Origin: Anoxybacillus sp. J5B_2022
GTDB taxonomy: Bacteria; Bacillota; Bacilli; Bacillales; Anoxybacillaceae
NCBI RefSeq assembly: GCF_026847645.1
Contig: NZ_JAPSMC010000012.1
Coordinates: forward strand, 1 to 63,516
DNA length: 63,516 bases
Direction of reading: 5' to 3'
The position numbers and the translations under genes were made by a program. Under the pieces are notes generated by a model, which saw nothing but the letters and a program-made list of their open reading frames with translations, did no database searches and had not been told where the DNA came from. Below are positions 24,793-33,582 of this stretch, one piece after another. Position 1 is the first letter of the stretch. Every line of letters starts with the position of its first letter.

Positions 24793-26382
24793 TTATCGGT
24801 CGCAACAAGCGTAGCACAGCTCGAAACTTTTATTAATGAGCGGAAAATCAGGGACGATATTTCCTTTCACGGCAAGCGGAACGGCCGGCCAGTTGCTGTA
24901 AGTAGCTGAGCGAATTCGATATCGGTAAATCGTTTGATCCGGACCAACCATAAGCCAATGCACCGTTTCTCCGCGAGGCGACTCGCACCATCCCATTGCC
25001 GAACGATACGGCGGTAGTGGTGGGAGAGAAGTGAACGTATCGCCGCTAGGAAGGGAGTGCAATAGTTGTTCAATCATCGCGATTGATTCGAACACTTCGT
25101 CAACGCGAATGCGCACCCTAGCAAGAACGTCGCCAGCCTCGTAAACGGGAACGTGAAATGGAACTTGATCATAAGCGGCGTACGGCTGATCGCGCCGAAT
25201 ATCGACCGAGCGTCCCGAAGCTCTTGCCGCTACACCAACGACTTCCAAATCGTTCGCATGTTCTAGGCGAAGTACGCCAGTCGTCGCCATTCGATTCATT
25301 GCAATATCATGAGAAAACAGCAAGTCAACAAGTTCTTGAAACTCCTTTTTGACATACGCCAATGTTCGCACAATATCTTCTTTCTCTCGTTCGGTTATAT
25401 CGATTCTTACCCCACCAAGACGAACGACGCCGCGTAAGTAACGATGACCAGCAACGTGTTCATTTAATTGTTGCATTATTTCTTTTAAGCGTGCTCCTTG
25501 GCTAATTCCGACTGCAAACCCAAATCCAGCGCATACGTTCCCGACATCGCCGATATGGTTATACAACCGTTCCAACTCTAAAAACAGCGTACGTAAGTAA
25601 GCGGCACGCGGCGGAATTGTTACTTCCCCTATACGTTCTACCGCTTGGGCGAACGCCACACTATGCGAAAGTGCGCAAACACCACATACTCGTTCCGCTA
25701 AAAACAATGCTTTCGCAAGCGGCATTCCTTCACTTGCTTTTTCTAAGCCGCGATGTGTAAAAAATAACCGGGCATCTAAATGTAAAATCGTATCGCCAAC
25801 TGCTCCGAAACGGAAATGACCTGGTTCAATAATACCGGCATGAATCGGTCCGACCGGTATTTCCGTCACGTCTTCGCTGTCGTACGGCATAAACGCTTCT
25901 CGACTCTGAACGCGCGGAGCGTGACGGTCGAGCGGAAAATCTTTTCGCAGCGGATGGAGATCTTCCGGCCAATCTCCGTGCAAAATGAGCGGGCGTGGGT
26001 CGGGATGCCCTTGTGGCCTGAGCCCTAGCAAATCTTTAACTTCCCGTTCATACCAATTCGCAGCGGGCAACTGTACCGCAACGGAAGGAAACGTTGGATC
26101 GAGCGGGTCGATTAACGTTTTCACGGTGATGAAATGACGGAAAGAATCGAAAGAAAATACATAATATAAGGCGAAAAAGCCGTGAATATCCCGCTCATCA
26201 TTTCCGACCATCGTAAATAACCGCCCTTTTTTCTCATGCCAAAGAAAATAACAGACGTCTGGTAGTTCTGTTTTTTCTACGAGCATAACCGTTTCTTGTG
26301 CGCCGTTTTGTTCCATCGACCGCACTTTATTTCCAAGCTGTTGTTTCATTCGTGAAAGCCACTGCTTTATCGTTTTTTCCAT
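24793..26382 (-). CDS. hyfG: Group 4 [NiFe] hydrogenase large subunit (HyfG/HycE-like, NuoCD fusion)
   Basis: A 529-residue protein. The N-terminal NuoC-like domain (about 1-165) contains [21 protein letters not shown]; the C-terminal NuoD-like catalytic domain follows. Both [NiFe]-ligand pairs are intact: Cys233/Cys236 in [11 protein letters not shown] and Cys523/Cys526 in ELCYACCDR at the very end. This distinguishes it from complex I NuoD, which lacks them. No long tail follows the last CxxC, so it may not need the usual C-terminal protease cleavage. ATG 26382 shares one base with the hyfF stop (TAATG). Confidence 0.92.
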   Translation of the reverse strand: MEKTIKQWLSRMKQQLGNKVRSMEQNGAQETVMLVEKTELPDVCYFLWHEKKGRLFTMVGNDERDIHGFFALYYVFSFDSFRHFITVKTLIDPLDPTFPSVAVQLPAANWYEREVKDLLGLRPQGHPDPRPLILHGDWPEDLHPLRKDFPLDRHAPRVQSREAFMPYDSEDVTEIPVGPIHAGIIEPGHFRFGAVGDTILHLDARLFFTHRGLEKASEGMPLAKALFLAERVCGVCALSHSVAFAQAVERIGEVTIPPRAAYLRTLFLELERLYNHIGDVGNVCAGFGFAVGISQGARLKEIMQQLNEHVAGHRYLRGVVRLGGVRIDITEREKEDIVRTLAYVKKEFQELVDLLFSHDIAMNRMATTGVLRLEHANDLEVVGVAARASGRSVDIRRDQPYAAYDQVPFHVPVYEAGDVLARVRIRVDEVFESIAMIEQLLHSLPSGDTFTSLPPLPPYRSAMGWCESPRGETVHWLMVGPDQTIYRYRIRSATYSNWPAVPLAVKGNIVPDFPLINKSFELCYACCDR

Positions 26383-27854
26383 TATGATTTGCCCCCTTGC
26401 AACACAAACGCCACTTGTTGAATGATTTCTTGAAAGAACGGTGGAACGTATAACCCGAAAACGATAACGGCTATTAATGGAAGAAAGAGCGCCACTGTCG
26501 ACCAACGACTCATTTCTTTCTTTTCTACTTTCGCCGGTGCTTCTCCGAACGCCATTCGTACGACATAATACATCATCCCAGAAAAAATAAGGACAACGAA
26601 TAAAAGGAAGAGAACGGTCGCTACTAAATGCCCACTCTGAAAGCCAGCACGCATAATCGTAAATTCACTGATAAAAATGTTAAACGGTGGTGTTCCAGTA
26701 ATCGCAAACGCCGCAATTAAAAAAATGCTTCCGGTCATCGGCATTGTTTTTAATACACCAGAAATGCGTTCCATTCGTTTCGAATGATATTTTTGCGTGA
26801 TATTTCCCGCTGCAAAAAACAATAGCGATTTTGCCATGGAATGATGAAACATATGAAGGACAGCGCCGTAAAGACCGAGCGCGCCACCAATGCCAACGCC
26901 AAGTGTAATAATGCCGATATGTTCGACGCTAGAGTAGGCAAGCATACGTTTTAAATCATGTTGAACGAGCATAAACGGAACAGTGATTGCAATCGAAAGC
27001 AACCCAAAAAAGATGAGATACGATGCTGCTTTTCCGTCTAGCGTCGTATTGACAATCGTGTATATGCGAAAAATGCCATAAAGCGCTGTATTCAACAATA
27101 CCCCGGATAATACCGCACTGATTGGGGAAGGGGCTTGGCTGTGCGCATCCGGCAGCCAAAAATGCATCGGCGCCAATCCGGCTTTTGTGCCAAACCCGAC
27201 TAACACAAAAATAAAGGCGATCAGCGTCCATTGCGGATTTAACTGTCCGGCGGCACGATGTAAAACCGTCCAATTTAACGACTCAGCACTTTCGCCGAAC
27301 AAATCGACGCCGGATAAATAAAGAAAAATAATGCCGAGCAGGGCAAACGCAATGCCGACACTTCCCATAATTAAATATTTCCATGCTGCTTCCAACGATG
27401 TTCCTTTTCGATAAAAAGCGACTAAAAGAGCCGATACTAATGTCGTTAACTCGATGCCAACCCAGAGCAAACCGATATTGTTCACGACGCTCACCACTAG
27501 CATCGTCCCGATAAAGAGGTGGAACCATAAATAATAATGGCGCACTTTTTCTTCGCTGATAATCCGTTCCGCTACTTCGTGCCGCATATATCCGACCGAA
27601 TAAAGGGAAGCAATGAATCCGATAAGCACAATCAGCATGACGTTAAAAGCACTTAAAGCATCGATATAGATTAGGTGATGCCAACCTGTAACCGGCGCAA
27701 CGAAAAACGCGTTCCGTGCAATGGAAAGACCGATGAATACGTTCAATAACGCACCGGCTACTTGCAGCTTCTCACCGATAGGATGGTTTTTTATTTGCCA
27801 ACATAGCACCGCTGTCATCACGGGAATGATGAGCAGCAATGAAACTTCTCCCAT
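26382..27854 (-). CDS. hyfF: Hydrogenase membrane subunit HyfF (antiporter-like)
   Basis: A 490-residue membrane protein with about 14 hydrophobic segments, of the Mrp/NuoL-M-N antiporter-like family. Conserved parts are [41 protein letters not shown] and [18 protein letters not shown]. In Hyf-type enzymes this subunit is thought to contribute to ion translocation driven by H2 formation. It starts six bases after hyfE and overlaps hyfG by one base. Confidence 0.9.
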   Translation of the reverse strand: MGEVSLLLIIPVMTAVLCWQIKNHPIGEKLQVAGALLNVFIGLSIARNAFFVAPVTGWHHLIYIDALSAFNVMLIVLIGFIASLYSVGYMRHEVAERIISEEKVRHYYLWFHLFIGTMLVVSVVNNIGLLWVGIELTTLVSALLVAFYRKGTSLEAAWKYLIMGSVGIAFALLGIIFLYLSGVDLFGESAESLNWTVLHRAAGQLNPQWTLIAFIFVLVGFGTKAGLAPMHFWLPDAHSQAPSPISAVLSGVLLNTALYGIFRIYTIVNTTLDGKAASYLIFFGLLSIAITVPFMLVQHDLKRMLAYSSVEHIGIITLGVGIGGALGLYGAVLHMFHHSMAKSLLFFAAGNITQKYHSKRMERISGVLKTMPMTGSIFLIAAFAITGTPPFNIFISEFTIMRAGFQSGHLVATVLFLLFVVLIFSGMMYYVVRMAFGEAPAKVEKKEMSRWSTVALFLPLIAVIVFGLYVPPFFQEIIQQVAFVLQGGKS

Positions 27855-27860
27855 TTTGAA

Positions 27861-28496
27861 TCATCCCTTCAAATTGCTCATTTTTTCTATATTCAAACTT
27901 TCAAAAGTAGAATGAATACGGAATGATAAAATCCCGATGATCACGACCGTTACGAGCATATCAAAGAAAACGCCTAATTCGACCATCATCGGCATGCCGT
28001 AGCTAATGGACTGTGCCACTAAAAACAAACCGTTTTCAATCGTAATGAGCCCGATTCCTTGCATGAGCGCCTTTTTATGGTCGATCATAATAAACGTTCC
28101 GAGAAACATGAGCGTAATCGATACTGGAAGATACGGCGCTCCGAATTTTGTACTTGGAAGATGAAGGCGGGAGGTGACATAAAATCCCGCCACTGACAGA
28201 ATAATGGCGATCAATAATGAAGTATATTTCGACGTAACGCGCTCTACCCGACGATGGACGTCAATTTTTTTAATCGTGTAATGCAAAATTGCCGGAATGA
28301 TGATCGCTTTGACAATCAATGTCAACAACGCGGCAACAAACAGATGCGAGAGTTTCGTTTCGTACCACATCGCACCTGCCATCAGCGCAAGTACAAACGA
28401 TTGAAACGCTAAAATTGGCACAGAATCACTTATTTTCCGGATTTGCAATAACCAAATGGCGCTAATCAGTAGTAGCATAGCAATCCATTGTTCCAT
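27861..28496 (-). CDS. hyfE: Hydrogenase membrane subunit HyfE
   Basis: A 211-residue protein with about seven transmembrane segments, equivalent to HyfE and partly to NuoK-like subunits. It has GIGLITIENGLFLVAQSISYGMPMMVELGVFFDML, with the intramembrane glutamates typical of the family. It lies between hyfC (13 bp) and hyfF (6 bp) in the usual Hyf order. Confidence 0.88.
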   Translation of the reverse strand: MEQWIAMLLLISAIWLLQIRKISDSVPILAFQSFVLALMAGAMWYETKLSHLFVAALLTLIVKAIIIPAILHYTIKKIDVHRRVERVTSKYTSLLIAIILSVAGFYVTSRLHLPSTKFGAPYLPVSITLMFLGTFIMIDHKKALMQGIGLITIENGLFLVAQSISYGMPMMVELGVFFDMLVTVVIIGILSFRIHSTFESLNIEKMSNLKG

Positions 28497-28509
28497 TCAT
28501 GATCCCCCT

Positions 28510-29442
28510 TTATTCAAACACCCGAAGTAAAATGGCCATTAAAGACAAAATCATCGATGAACCGAGCAGTTTCGGCACTTTAAACAGCCGAATTTTGGCA
28601 TACATCGTTTCAATGAACGCAAGAAGCACCCCAAGTGCGATTAATTTCGCTACGTACAACAGAAACGATACGAACATATGCCCACCCAAAGAAGCGATCC
28701 CCCACGGGAAAAATAAATTGATGAAAAGGCTTAAAAGCAATAGCTGTTTTATTTGCGCTGCCCACATCATTAATCCTAAATATCGGCCGGAATATTCAAG
28801 CAACATTCCTTCATGAACCATCGTTAACTCTAAGTGGGTATCCGGATTGTCCACTGGAATGCGTCCTGTTTCGGCAATTAATACGATGAGCATGGCGAAA
28901 AAAGCAAGCCCGTAAGACGGTGAAAACCAACTCCATCCATCGCTTGTTAAGGATGCGATGAAATCTGGCAGCTTCGTTGTCCCGCTTGATAAAAGGACGG
29001 CAAACACCGACAGCAATAAAGCGGGTTCTGTAATCGCGGATAACGCCATTTCCCGGCTTGATCCCATGCCGCCAAAAGAACCGCCGGCATCGAGGGCGCT
29101 AAGCGCTGTGAAAAAGCGGGCGACGGCAAACAAATAAACAATAAGGATAATATCCCCCATAAAGCTCAAACCGTTGTTTGTTATGTAGGTCGGGATGAAA
29201 AGGCCGGCCGTCACAATCGAAACAAACACGATATACGGGGTAGCGACCGACAGCCATGACGAATGCACGGAAAGGACGGCATCTTTTTTCATAAACTTCA
29301 TTAAATCATAATACGGCTGCCAAACGGTTGGCCCGATGCGGTTTTGCATGCGTGCTTTCGTTTTTTTAATCACCCCTTGAATAAACGGGGCAAGCAAAAC
29401 GATCATTACTGCTTGTAAAAACATTGAAAAAGTCCAGCCCAT
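28510..29442 (-). CDS. hyfC: Hydrogenase membrane subunit HyfC (NuoH-like)
   Basis: A 310-residue membrane protein with about eight segments, related to HycD/HyfC and NuoH. Motifs: KTKARMQNRIGPTVWQPYYDLMK near the N-terminus, AETGRIPVDNPDTHLELTMVHEGMLLEYSGR in the middle. It is the anchor joining the hydrophilic hydrogenase module to the ion-pumping module. It starts 54 bp after the hyfB stop. Confidence 0.9.
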   Translation of the reverse strand: MGWTFSMFLQAVMIVLLAPFIQGVIKKTKARMQNRIGPTVWQPYYDLMKFMKKDAVLSVHSSWLSVATPYIVFVSIVTAGLFIPTYITNNGLSFMGDIILIVYLFAVARFFTALSALDAGGSFGGMGSSREMALSAITEPALLLSVFAVLLSSGTTKLPDFIASLTSDGWSWFSPSYGLAFFAMLIVLIAETGRIPVDNPDTHLELTMVHEGMLLEYSGRYLGLMMWAAQIKQLLLLSLFINLFFPWGIASLGGHMFVSFLLYVAKLIALGVLLAFIETMYAKIRLFKVPKLLGSSMILSLMAILLRVFE

Positions 29443-29496
29443 GTATGTTGCGAAGATAGCCGCCAGTAGCTTGCGGCTTCTTCCTTCCTCCTTCCG

Positions 29497-31515
29497 TTAT
29501 CGAATCCATAACAGTAACACGATCAATGTGATAATCATATAGGCTAAATAACTTTGTAAATTTCCGTTTTGAATGGCTCGCAGCCGCTGTGACAACCATA
29601 CAGTACCGCGAATGAGCGGACGGTATAGCTTTGTTTCGATAATTGCTTCTATTTTTAGCCGATGGCGAATCCGTTTCGGATAATACGCGTATTCTCCTTG
29701 TACATCTATCTTTCGCTCGATTCCATAGAGCCTTTTGAAAATCATTAGCACAGGGTGCGAATAGGATGTCCCGGTATATTCCATCGTCGGAACAAGCGGT
29801 GTTCCACAGTTCCACGTTTCATCGTAGTGATTGTTACTTTTTCCAACCGATACGCGAAGCAGCGCAATTAGTAAAAGAAGTATCGCTAAGAAAATAATCG
29901 TCATCCATCCGAGCGAAATCGACTCGACCGAACGGTGGAACGGAACATACAACATCGCGTGACCAGTTAGTGACTGATGGAAGTAGTTCTCGACGATTTG
30001 GTTCGTCATGCGTAAAACCAATCCTGGCCATACGCCAAAAACGACGGTCCCGCCGGCAAGCACAACCATCCCAAACCGCATTGCAAGCGGTACTTCGTTT
30101 GCTTTCGCAGCGTGCGATGTACGCGGCAAGGCGAGAAATGCAGTACCGAAATGTTTCACGACACTTCCCGCGACAAACGCTCCCGTCAAGCCGAGCGTTG
30201 CAGCTGCAAGGCCGCCAACGGTCTTCCAAATAGGGGAATGAAGCGAAAACGAAAGGTGAAGCAACGATTGAAACGTCGCCCATTCACTCATAAAACCATT
30301 GAGCGGCGGAAAAGCAGCGAGCGACATGCCACCGATGAGAAAGAGTACAGCGGTCCACGGCATGCGACGAATAAGCCCACCTAATTCGTTAATGTTTTTC
30401 GTATGCGTCGCATACAGAACAGAACCTGCTCCCATAAACAACAATCCTTTAAAGATGGCATGGTTTAATACATGATATAAAAGTGCAGTCAACGCTAACG
30501 CCCCTAAGAGCGGCTCGTGATACGAACGGAACAAAAGGGAAGCTCCTAGCCCCATAAAGATGATTCCGATATTTTCAGCACTGCTAAACGCAAGGAAACG
30601 CTTCATATCATTTTCCGCTACTCCGAATAAAATGCCCAATACAGCAGAGAGGACGCCAATCCCAAGTACGACTGCCCCCCACCATGTCGCCCCGCCTTTT
30701 AAAAAGTCATAGTTCACCCGAAGTAACCCATAAATCGCCGTTTTAATCATAACGGCAGACATTAAAGCGGATATATGGCTTGGTGCGGCCGGGTGCGCCC
30801 GAGGTAACCACACATGTAGCGGAATCATTCCCGCTTTCGTCCCAAATCCGATCAACGACGTGAGAAAAATAATGTTTTTGACGGAAGCAGGCAAATCGGA
30901 CGCGGCTTGTGTGAATGACTGAAAATCAAGGCGATTCGTAAAGAAAAAGAGCGTTAAAAACGAAAGAATAATAAAAACCGTTCCAAAATGTGTCATGACG
31001 ACATATACATATCCCGCTTTCCGTGTTTCCGGTTTTTCGTGCTCGAACATCACTAAGAAAAAGGAAAGGAGAGACATGAATTCCCATGCGATTAAAAAAG
31101 AAACGCTATGATCGACGGTAATCACCGCTACCATTGACAGCAAGAAAAGGTTCAGTCCGCCGCCAAGCCAGCCGATCGGTTTTTTGCCGTAATATTCTGT
31201 GACGTACCCAATCGAATAAACCGACACAGCGACAGCTAGCACCGAAATGACGAATAGAAAATAGGCAGAAAGCGTATCAACCTTGAATCGCAATGTAACG
31301 TCGGACACGATTGTCCATGCGGTTACAGAAATTGGTTGTTTCGTCGCTAAGACGAGCGATGCCGCTACCGTCCCGAGAAGTCCGCCGACAAGAGCGCTAC
31401 TATGCGCGAAAATATTTGCCCATTTATCACGTCGGCTAAAACAGAGGGCGCTGAATGTGCCAAAGACAAAAAACAATAGCGATAGCACAAACAGACGCGT
31501 TTCGAAGTCTGCCAT
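29497..31515 (-). CDS. hyfB: Hydrogenase membrane subunit HyfB (antiporter-like)
   Basis: A 672-residue first gene of the hydrogenase operon, with about 16 hydrophobic segments. Typical pieces are ITVDHSVSFLIAWEFMSLLSFFLVMFEHEKPETRKAG, WLPRAHPAAPSHISALMSAVMIKTAIYG and FLAFSSAENIGIIFMGLGASLL. The lysine of the antiporter channel (VMIKTAIYG) is present. Together with hyfF this gives two antiporter-like subunits; E. coli hyf has a third (hyfD) and a hyfA that are absent here. GAGGTGATGAT precedes the ATG. An AT-rich region with the palindrome GAATATTC (31544-31551) lies just upstream. Confidence 0.9.
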   Translation of the reverse strand: MADFETRLFVLSLLFFVFGTFSALCFSRRDKWANIFAHSSALVGGLLGTVAASLVLATKQPISVTAWTIVSDVTLRFKVDTLSAYFLFVISVLAVAVSVYSIGYVTEYYGKKPIGWLGGGLNLFLLSMVAVITVDHSVSFLIAWEFMSLLSFFLVMFEHEKPETRKAGYVYVVMTHFGTVFIILSFLTLFFFTNRLDFQSFTQAASDLPASVKNIIFLTSLIGFGTKAGMIPLHVWLPRAHPAAPSHISALMSAVMIKTAIYGLLRVNYDFLKGGATWWGAVVLGIGVLSAVLGILFGVAENDMKRFLAFSSAENIGIIFMGLGASLLFRSYHEPLLGALALTALLYHVLNHAIFKGLLFMGAGSVLYATHTKNINELGGLIRRMPWTAVLFLIGGMSLAAFPPLNGFMSEWATFQSLLHLSFSLHSPIWKTVGGLAAATLGLTGAFVAGSVVKHFGTAFLALPRTSHAAKANEVPLAMRFGMVVLAGGTVVFGVWPGLVLRMTNQIVENYFHQSLTGHAMLYVPFHRSVESISLGWMTIIFLAILLLLIALLRVSVGKSNNHYDETWNCGTPLVPTMEYTGTSYSHPVLMIFKRLYGIERKIDVQGEYAYYPKRIRHRLKIEAIIETKLYRPLIRGTVWLSQRLRAIQNGNLQSYLAYMIITLIVLLLWIR

Positions 31516-31541
31516 ATCATCACCTCTAAATAAATTTATAA

Positions 31542-31553
31542 TAGAATATTCAA
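31542..31553 (-). promoter_or_regulatory. Candidate operator upstream of the hydrogenase operon
   Basis: On the minus strand TTGAATATTCTA includes the palindrome GAATATTC, 27 bp before hyfB. The same 12 bases occur at 35996-36007 upstream of the thiolase gene. This might be a binding site for the operon's ArsR regulator; the sequence alone does not show it. Confidence 0.3.
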
Positions 31554-31623
31554 TAATTCAAATATACTAATTAACATAAACAGATACAAGGGGAATTTCT
31601 TTAGTGAAACGATTCCACAAAAA

Positions 31624-31637
31624 AGAAAACGCTTACA
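31624..31637. promoter_or_regulatory. cre (CcpA) site overlapping the -35 of the methionine gamma-lyase promoter
   Basis: AGAAAACGCTTACA (complement TGTAAGCGTTTTCT) matches the cre consensus TGWNANCGNTNWCA at 13 of 14 positions. It overlaps the -35 hexamer CTTACA, so CcpA binding there should repress. It also lies in the shared control region with the divergent hydrogenase operon. Confidence 0.65.
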
Positions 31638-31660
31638 AAAAATAAGTTGTGTCGTATACT
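31632..31660 (+). promoter_or_regulatory. Promoter of the methionine gamma-lyase gene
   Basis: CTTACA (31632-31637), 17-bp spacer, TATACT (31655-31660), 40 bp before the start codon. Confidence 0.55.
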
Positions 31661-31699
31661 AAAAGCGTAGGGGGTTATTCACAACATAGGGGGATTTCT

Positions 31700-32881
31700 A
31701 TGAAAACAGACAAACGATTTGACACGCTCGTCATTCATCACGGGTACGATACGAAAGACCATCTCGGTAGCTTGTCCGTGCCAATTTTTCAGACGTCAAC
31801 ATTTACATTTGTAACGGCAGAACAAGGAGAGGCGCGTTTTGCTGGCCAAGAAGAAGGGTATATTTATTCGCGGCTTGCCAATCCGACAGTAAGGGCACTT
31901 GAGGAAAAAATGGCATGTTTAGAAGGAGGAGAAGCGGCGCTTGCATTTAGCTCAGGGATGGCAGCAGTATCCGCGGTATTAATGTCGCTTACAAAAGCGA
32001 ACGACCATATTATTTGTTCGCAAGGGGTGTACGGTTGTACGTTCGGGCTGTTGCAGCTGTTGAAAAACAAATATCACATTTCTCATGATTTTTGCGCGAT
32101 GGAAACAGAAGAAGAACTTCGCCAACTCATTCGCCCAGAAACGGTGTGCATTTATGTCGAAACACCGATTAATCCGACGATGAAGCTAGTGGATTTACAA
32201 ATGGTCGCTAACGTGGCGAAAGAATATGGCATTGCTGTTGTCGTGGACAATACGTTTTGTTCACCGTATTTGCAGCAACCGTTATCACTCGGTTGTGATA
32301 TCGTCATCCATAGCGCAACGAAATATATTGGAGGGCATGGGGATGTCATCGCTGGCATTGCGGTCGGCACAAAAGAAACAATGACGGAAATCGCAAAAAC
32401 GACACAAAAAGATGTCGGTGGCGTTCTCTCTCCATTTGATGCGTGGTTGTTGTTGCGAGGAGTAAAGACGCTTGCGGTACGAATGGAACGCCATTGCGAT
32501 AACGCCGAAAAAATTGTCGAGCAACTAAAGCGCCATCCGCGCGTAGCGAACGTCTATTACCCAGCCGACGTTGACCATCGCGATTATTCGATTTATCAAA
32601 AACAAATGAAGCGCGGAGGGGGGCTAATCTCGTTTGAAGTAAACGGAACAAAAGCAGCCGCTCAGCGGCTTTTAAACCATTTACGCCTCATTCATATCGC
32701 CGTCAGCTTAGGCGATACCGAGACACTTATCCAACACCCAGCGACGATGACACACGCCGTCGTCCCAGAAGAAGTACGGAAAAAAATGGGCATCAGCGAC
32801 TCACTTCTCCGCCTATCCGTCGGACTAGAAGCGTGGGAAGACATTTGGGAAGATTTAGAGCAAGCGTTAAACCAGCTATAA
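31700..32881 (+). CDS. Methionine gamma-lyase (trans-sulfuration PLP enzyme)
   Basis: A 393-residue Cys/Met-metabolism PLP enzyme. It has SRLANPTVRALEEKMACLEGGEAALAFSSGMAA, the PLP lysine in HSATKYIGGHGDVIAG, and GVYGCTFG, where the cysteine after YG is characteristic of methionine gamma-lyase rather than cystathionine synthase or lyase. The expected reaction is methionine to methanethiol, ammonia and 2-ketobutyrate. The start ATG 31700 follows AGGGGGATTTCT; the open frame to 31649 contains the promoter. Cystathionine gamma-lyase or synthase activity cannot be excluded. Confidence 0.75.
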   Translation: MKTDKRFDTLVIHHGYDTKDHLGSLSVPIFQTSTFTFVTAEQGEARFAGQEEGYIYSRLANPTVRALEEKMACLEGGEAALAFSSGMAAVSAVLMSLTKANDHIICSQGVYGCTFGLLQLLKNKYHISHDFCAMETEEELRQLIRPETVCIYVETPINPTMKLVDLQMVANVAKEYGIAVVVDNTFCSPYLQQPLSLGCDIVIHSATKYIGGHGDVIAGIAVGTKETMTEIAKTTQKDVGGVLSPFDAWLLLRGVKTLAVRMERHCDNAEKIVEQLKRHPRVANVYYPADVDHRDYSIYQKQMKRGGGLISFEVNGTKAAAQRLLNHLRLIHIAVSLGDTETLIQHPATMTHAVVPEEVRKKMGISDSLLRLSVGLEAWEDIWEDLEQALNQL

Positions 32882-32888
32882 CGAATCG

Positions 32889-32922
32889 AGGGCAGCTTTT
32901 ATATAGTTCGCTGCCCTTTTTT
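32889..32922. terminator. Terminator after methionine gamma-lyase
   Basis: AGGGCAGC / GCTGCCCT stem with a 13-base loop followed by TTTTTT; it separates the gene from the convergent PNPOx gene. Confidence 0.85.
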
Positions 32923-32927
32923 ATGGT

Positions 32928-33482
32928 TTATTTCATTCCAATATCATCTGCCACTTTTCGTCCGTCATAAAACACCCTTTCCTCGTTTAGCGGCTTTTCC
33001 TTTGCGGTTATCGTGTGCGGAGTAATTTTCAAAACGACGGTTCGGCTGCCCATCGAAGAGCGGTATGTCTCGACGTGATGTTTGGAAAGCGGCGCGGAAA
33101 AATAGCCAGGGACGTATTTATGTAAAAGTTGTTGCATCGCTTCTGTTGCTTCGTCTAAGTCCGTCACGATTTTTGCCGTGCCAAATAACATGACGCTCAT
33201 ATACCCTGTATCCGTTTTTGCCGGGACGGGATGAACCATCGTCCCGAAATGTTCGCTTACGGTAAAACAGACGCGCGCGTTTCGCTTCAGCACCTCCATT
33301 TTCCGTCCTTCTTCCGCGCCATGAACGTATACGGCGCCGTTCCACCAGACAAAGTTCAACGGAACGACGTACGGCTCTAGCCCATCCGCTAGCCCTAAAT
33401 ACCCTGTCATCGCCGTCGACAAAAACGCAGAAATTTTCGCCTCATCGGTACACGCTAACATCGGTCTTCTCATTTCGTACAT
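32928..33482 (-). CDS. Pyridoxamine 5'-phosphate oxidase-related FMN-binding protein
   Basis: A 184-residue protein of the split-barrel flavin-binding fold, close to the NimA-like branch (RRPMLACTDEAKISAFLSTAMTGYLGLADG, LNFVWWNGAVYVHGAEEGRKMEVLKRN, SVMLFGTAKIV). The specific substrate is unknown. It is divergent from a MocR-type regulator 100 bp away, a common arrangement in which the regulator controls its flavoprotein neighbour. Confidence 0.8.
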   Translation of the reverse strand: MYEMRRPMLACTDEAKISAFLSTAMTGYLGLADGLEPYVVPLNFVWWNGAVYVHGAEEGRKMEVLKRNARVCFTVSEHFGTMVHPVPAKTDTGYMSVMLFGTAKIVTDLDEATEAMQQLLHKYVPGYFSAPLSKHHVETYRSSMGSRTVVLKITPHTITAKEKPLNEERVFYDGRKVADDIGMK

Positions 33483-33582
33483 ATTTTTTCCTCCTGTTTC
33501 CTTTGTTATAATTAGTATAAAAGGCTTCTGGTATGACCGATAGTGACAGTTTTGAACATTTTTTTAGGGTCAGGAGGATACG

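Noticed and set aside
24268-24909. Plus-strand open frames opposite the hydrogenase genes
   Set aside because: They lie entirely within conserved minus-strand genes, lack ribosome sites and show no family resemblance.
24793-31515. Respiratory complex I (nuo) fragment
   Set aside because: The large subunit has both [NiFe] CxxC pairs and the gene order is that of Hyf/Hyc, with no nuoE, F, G, A, J or K set.
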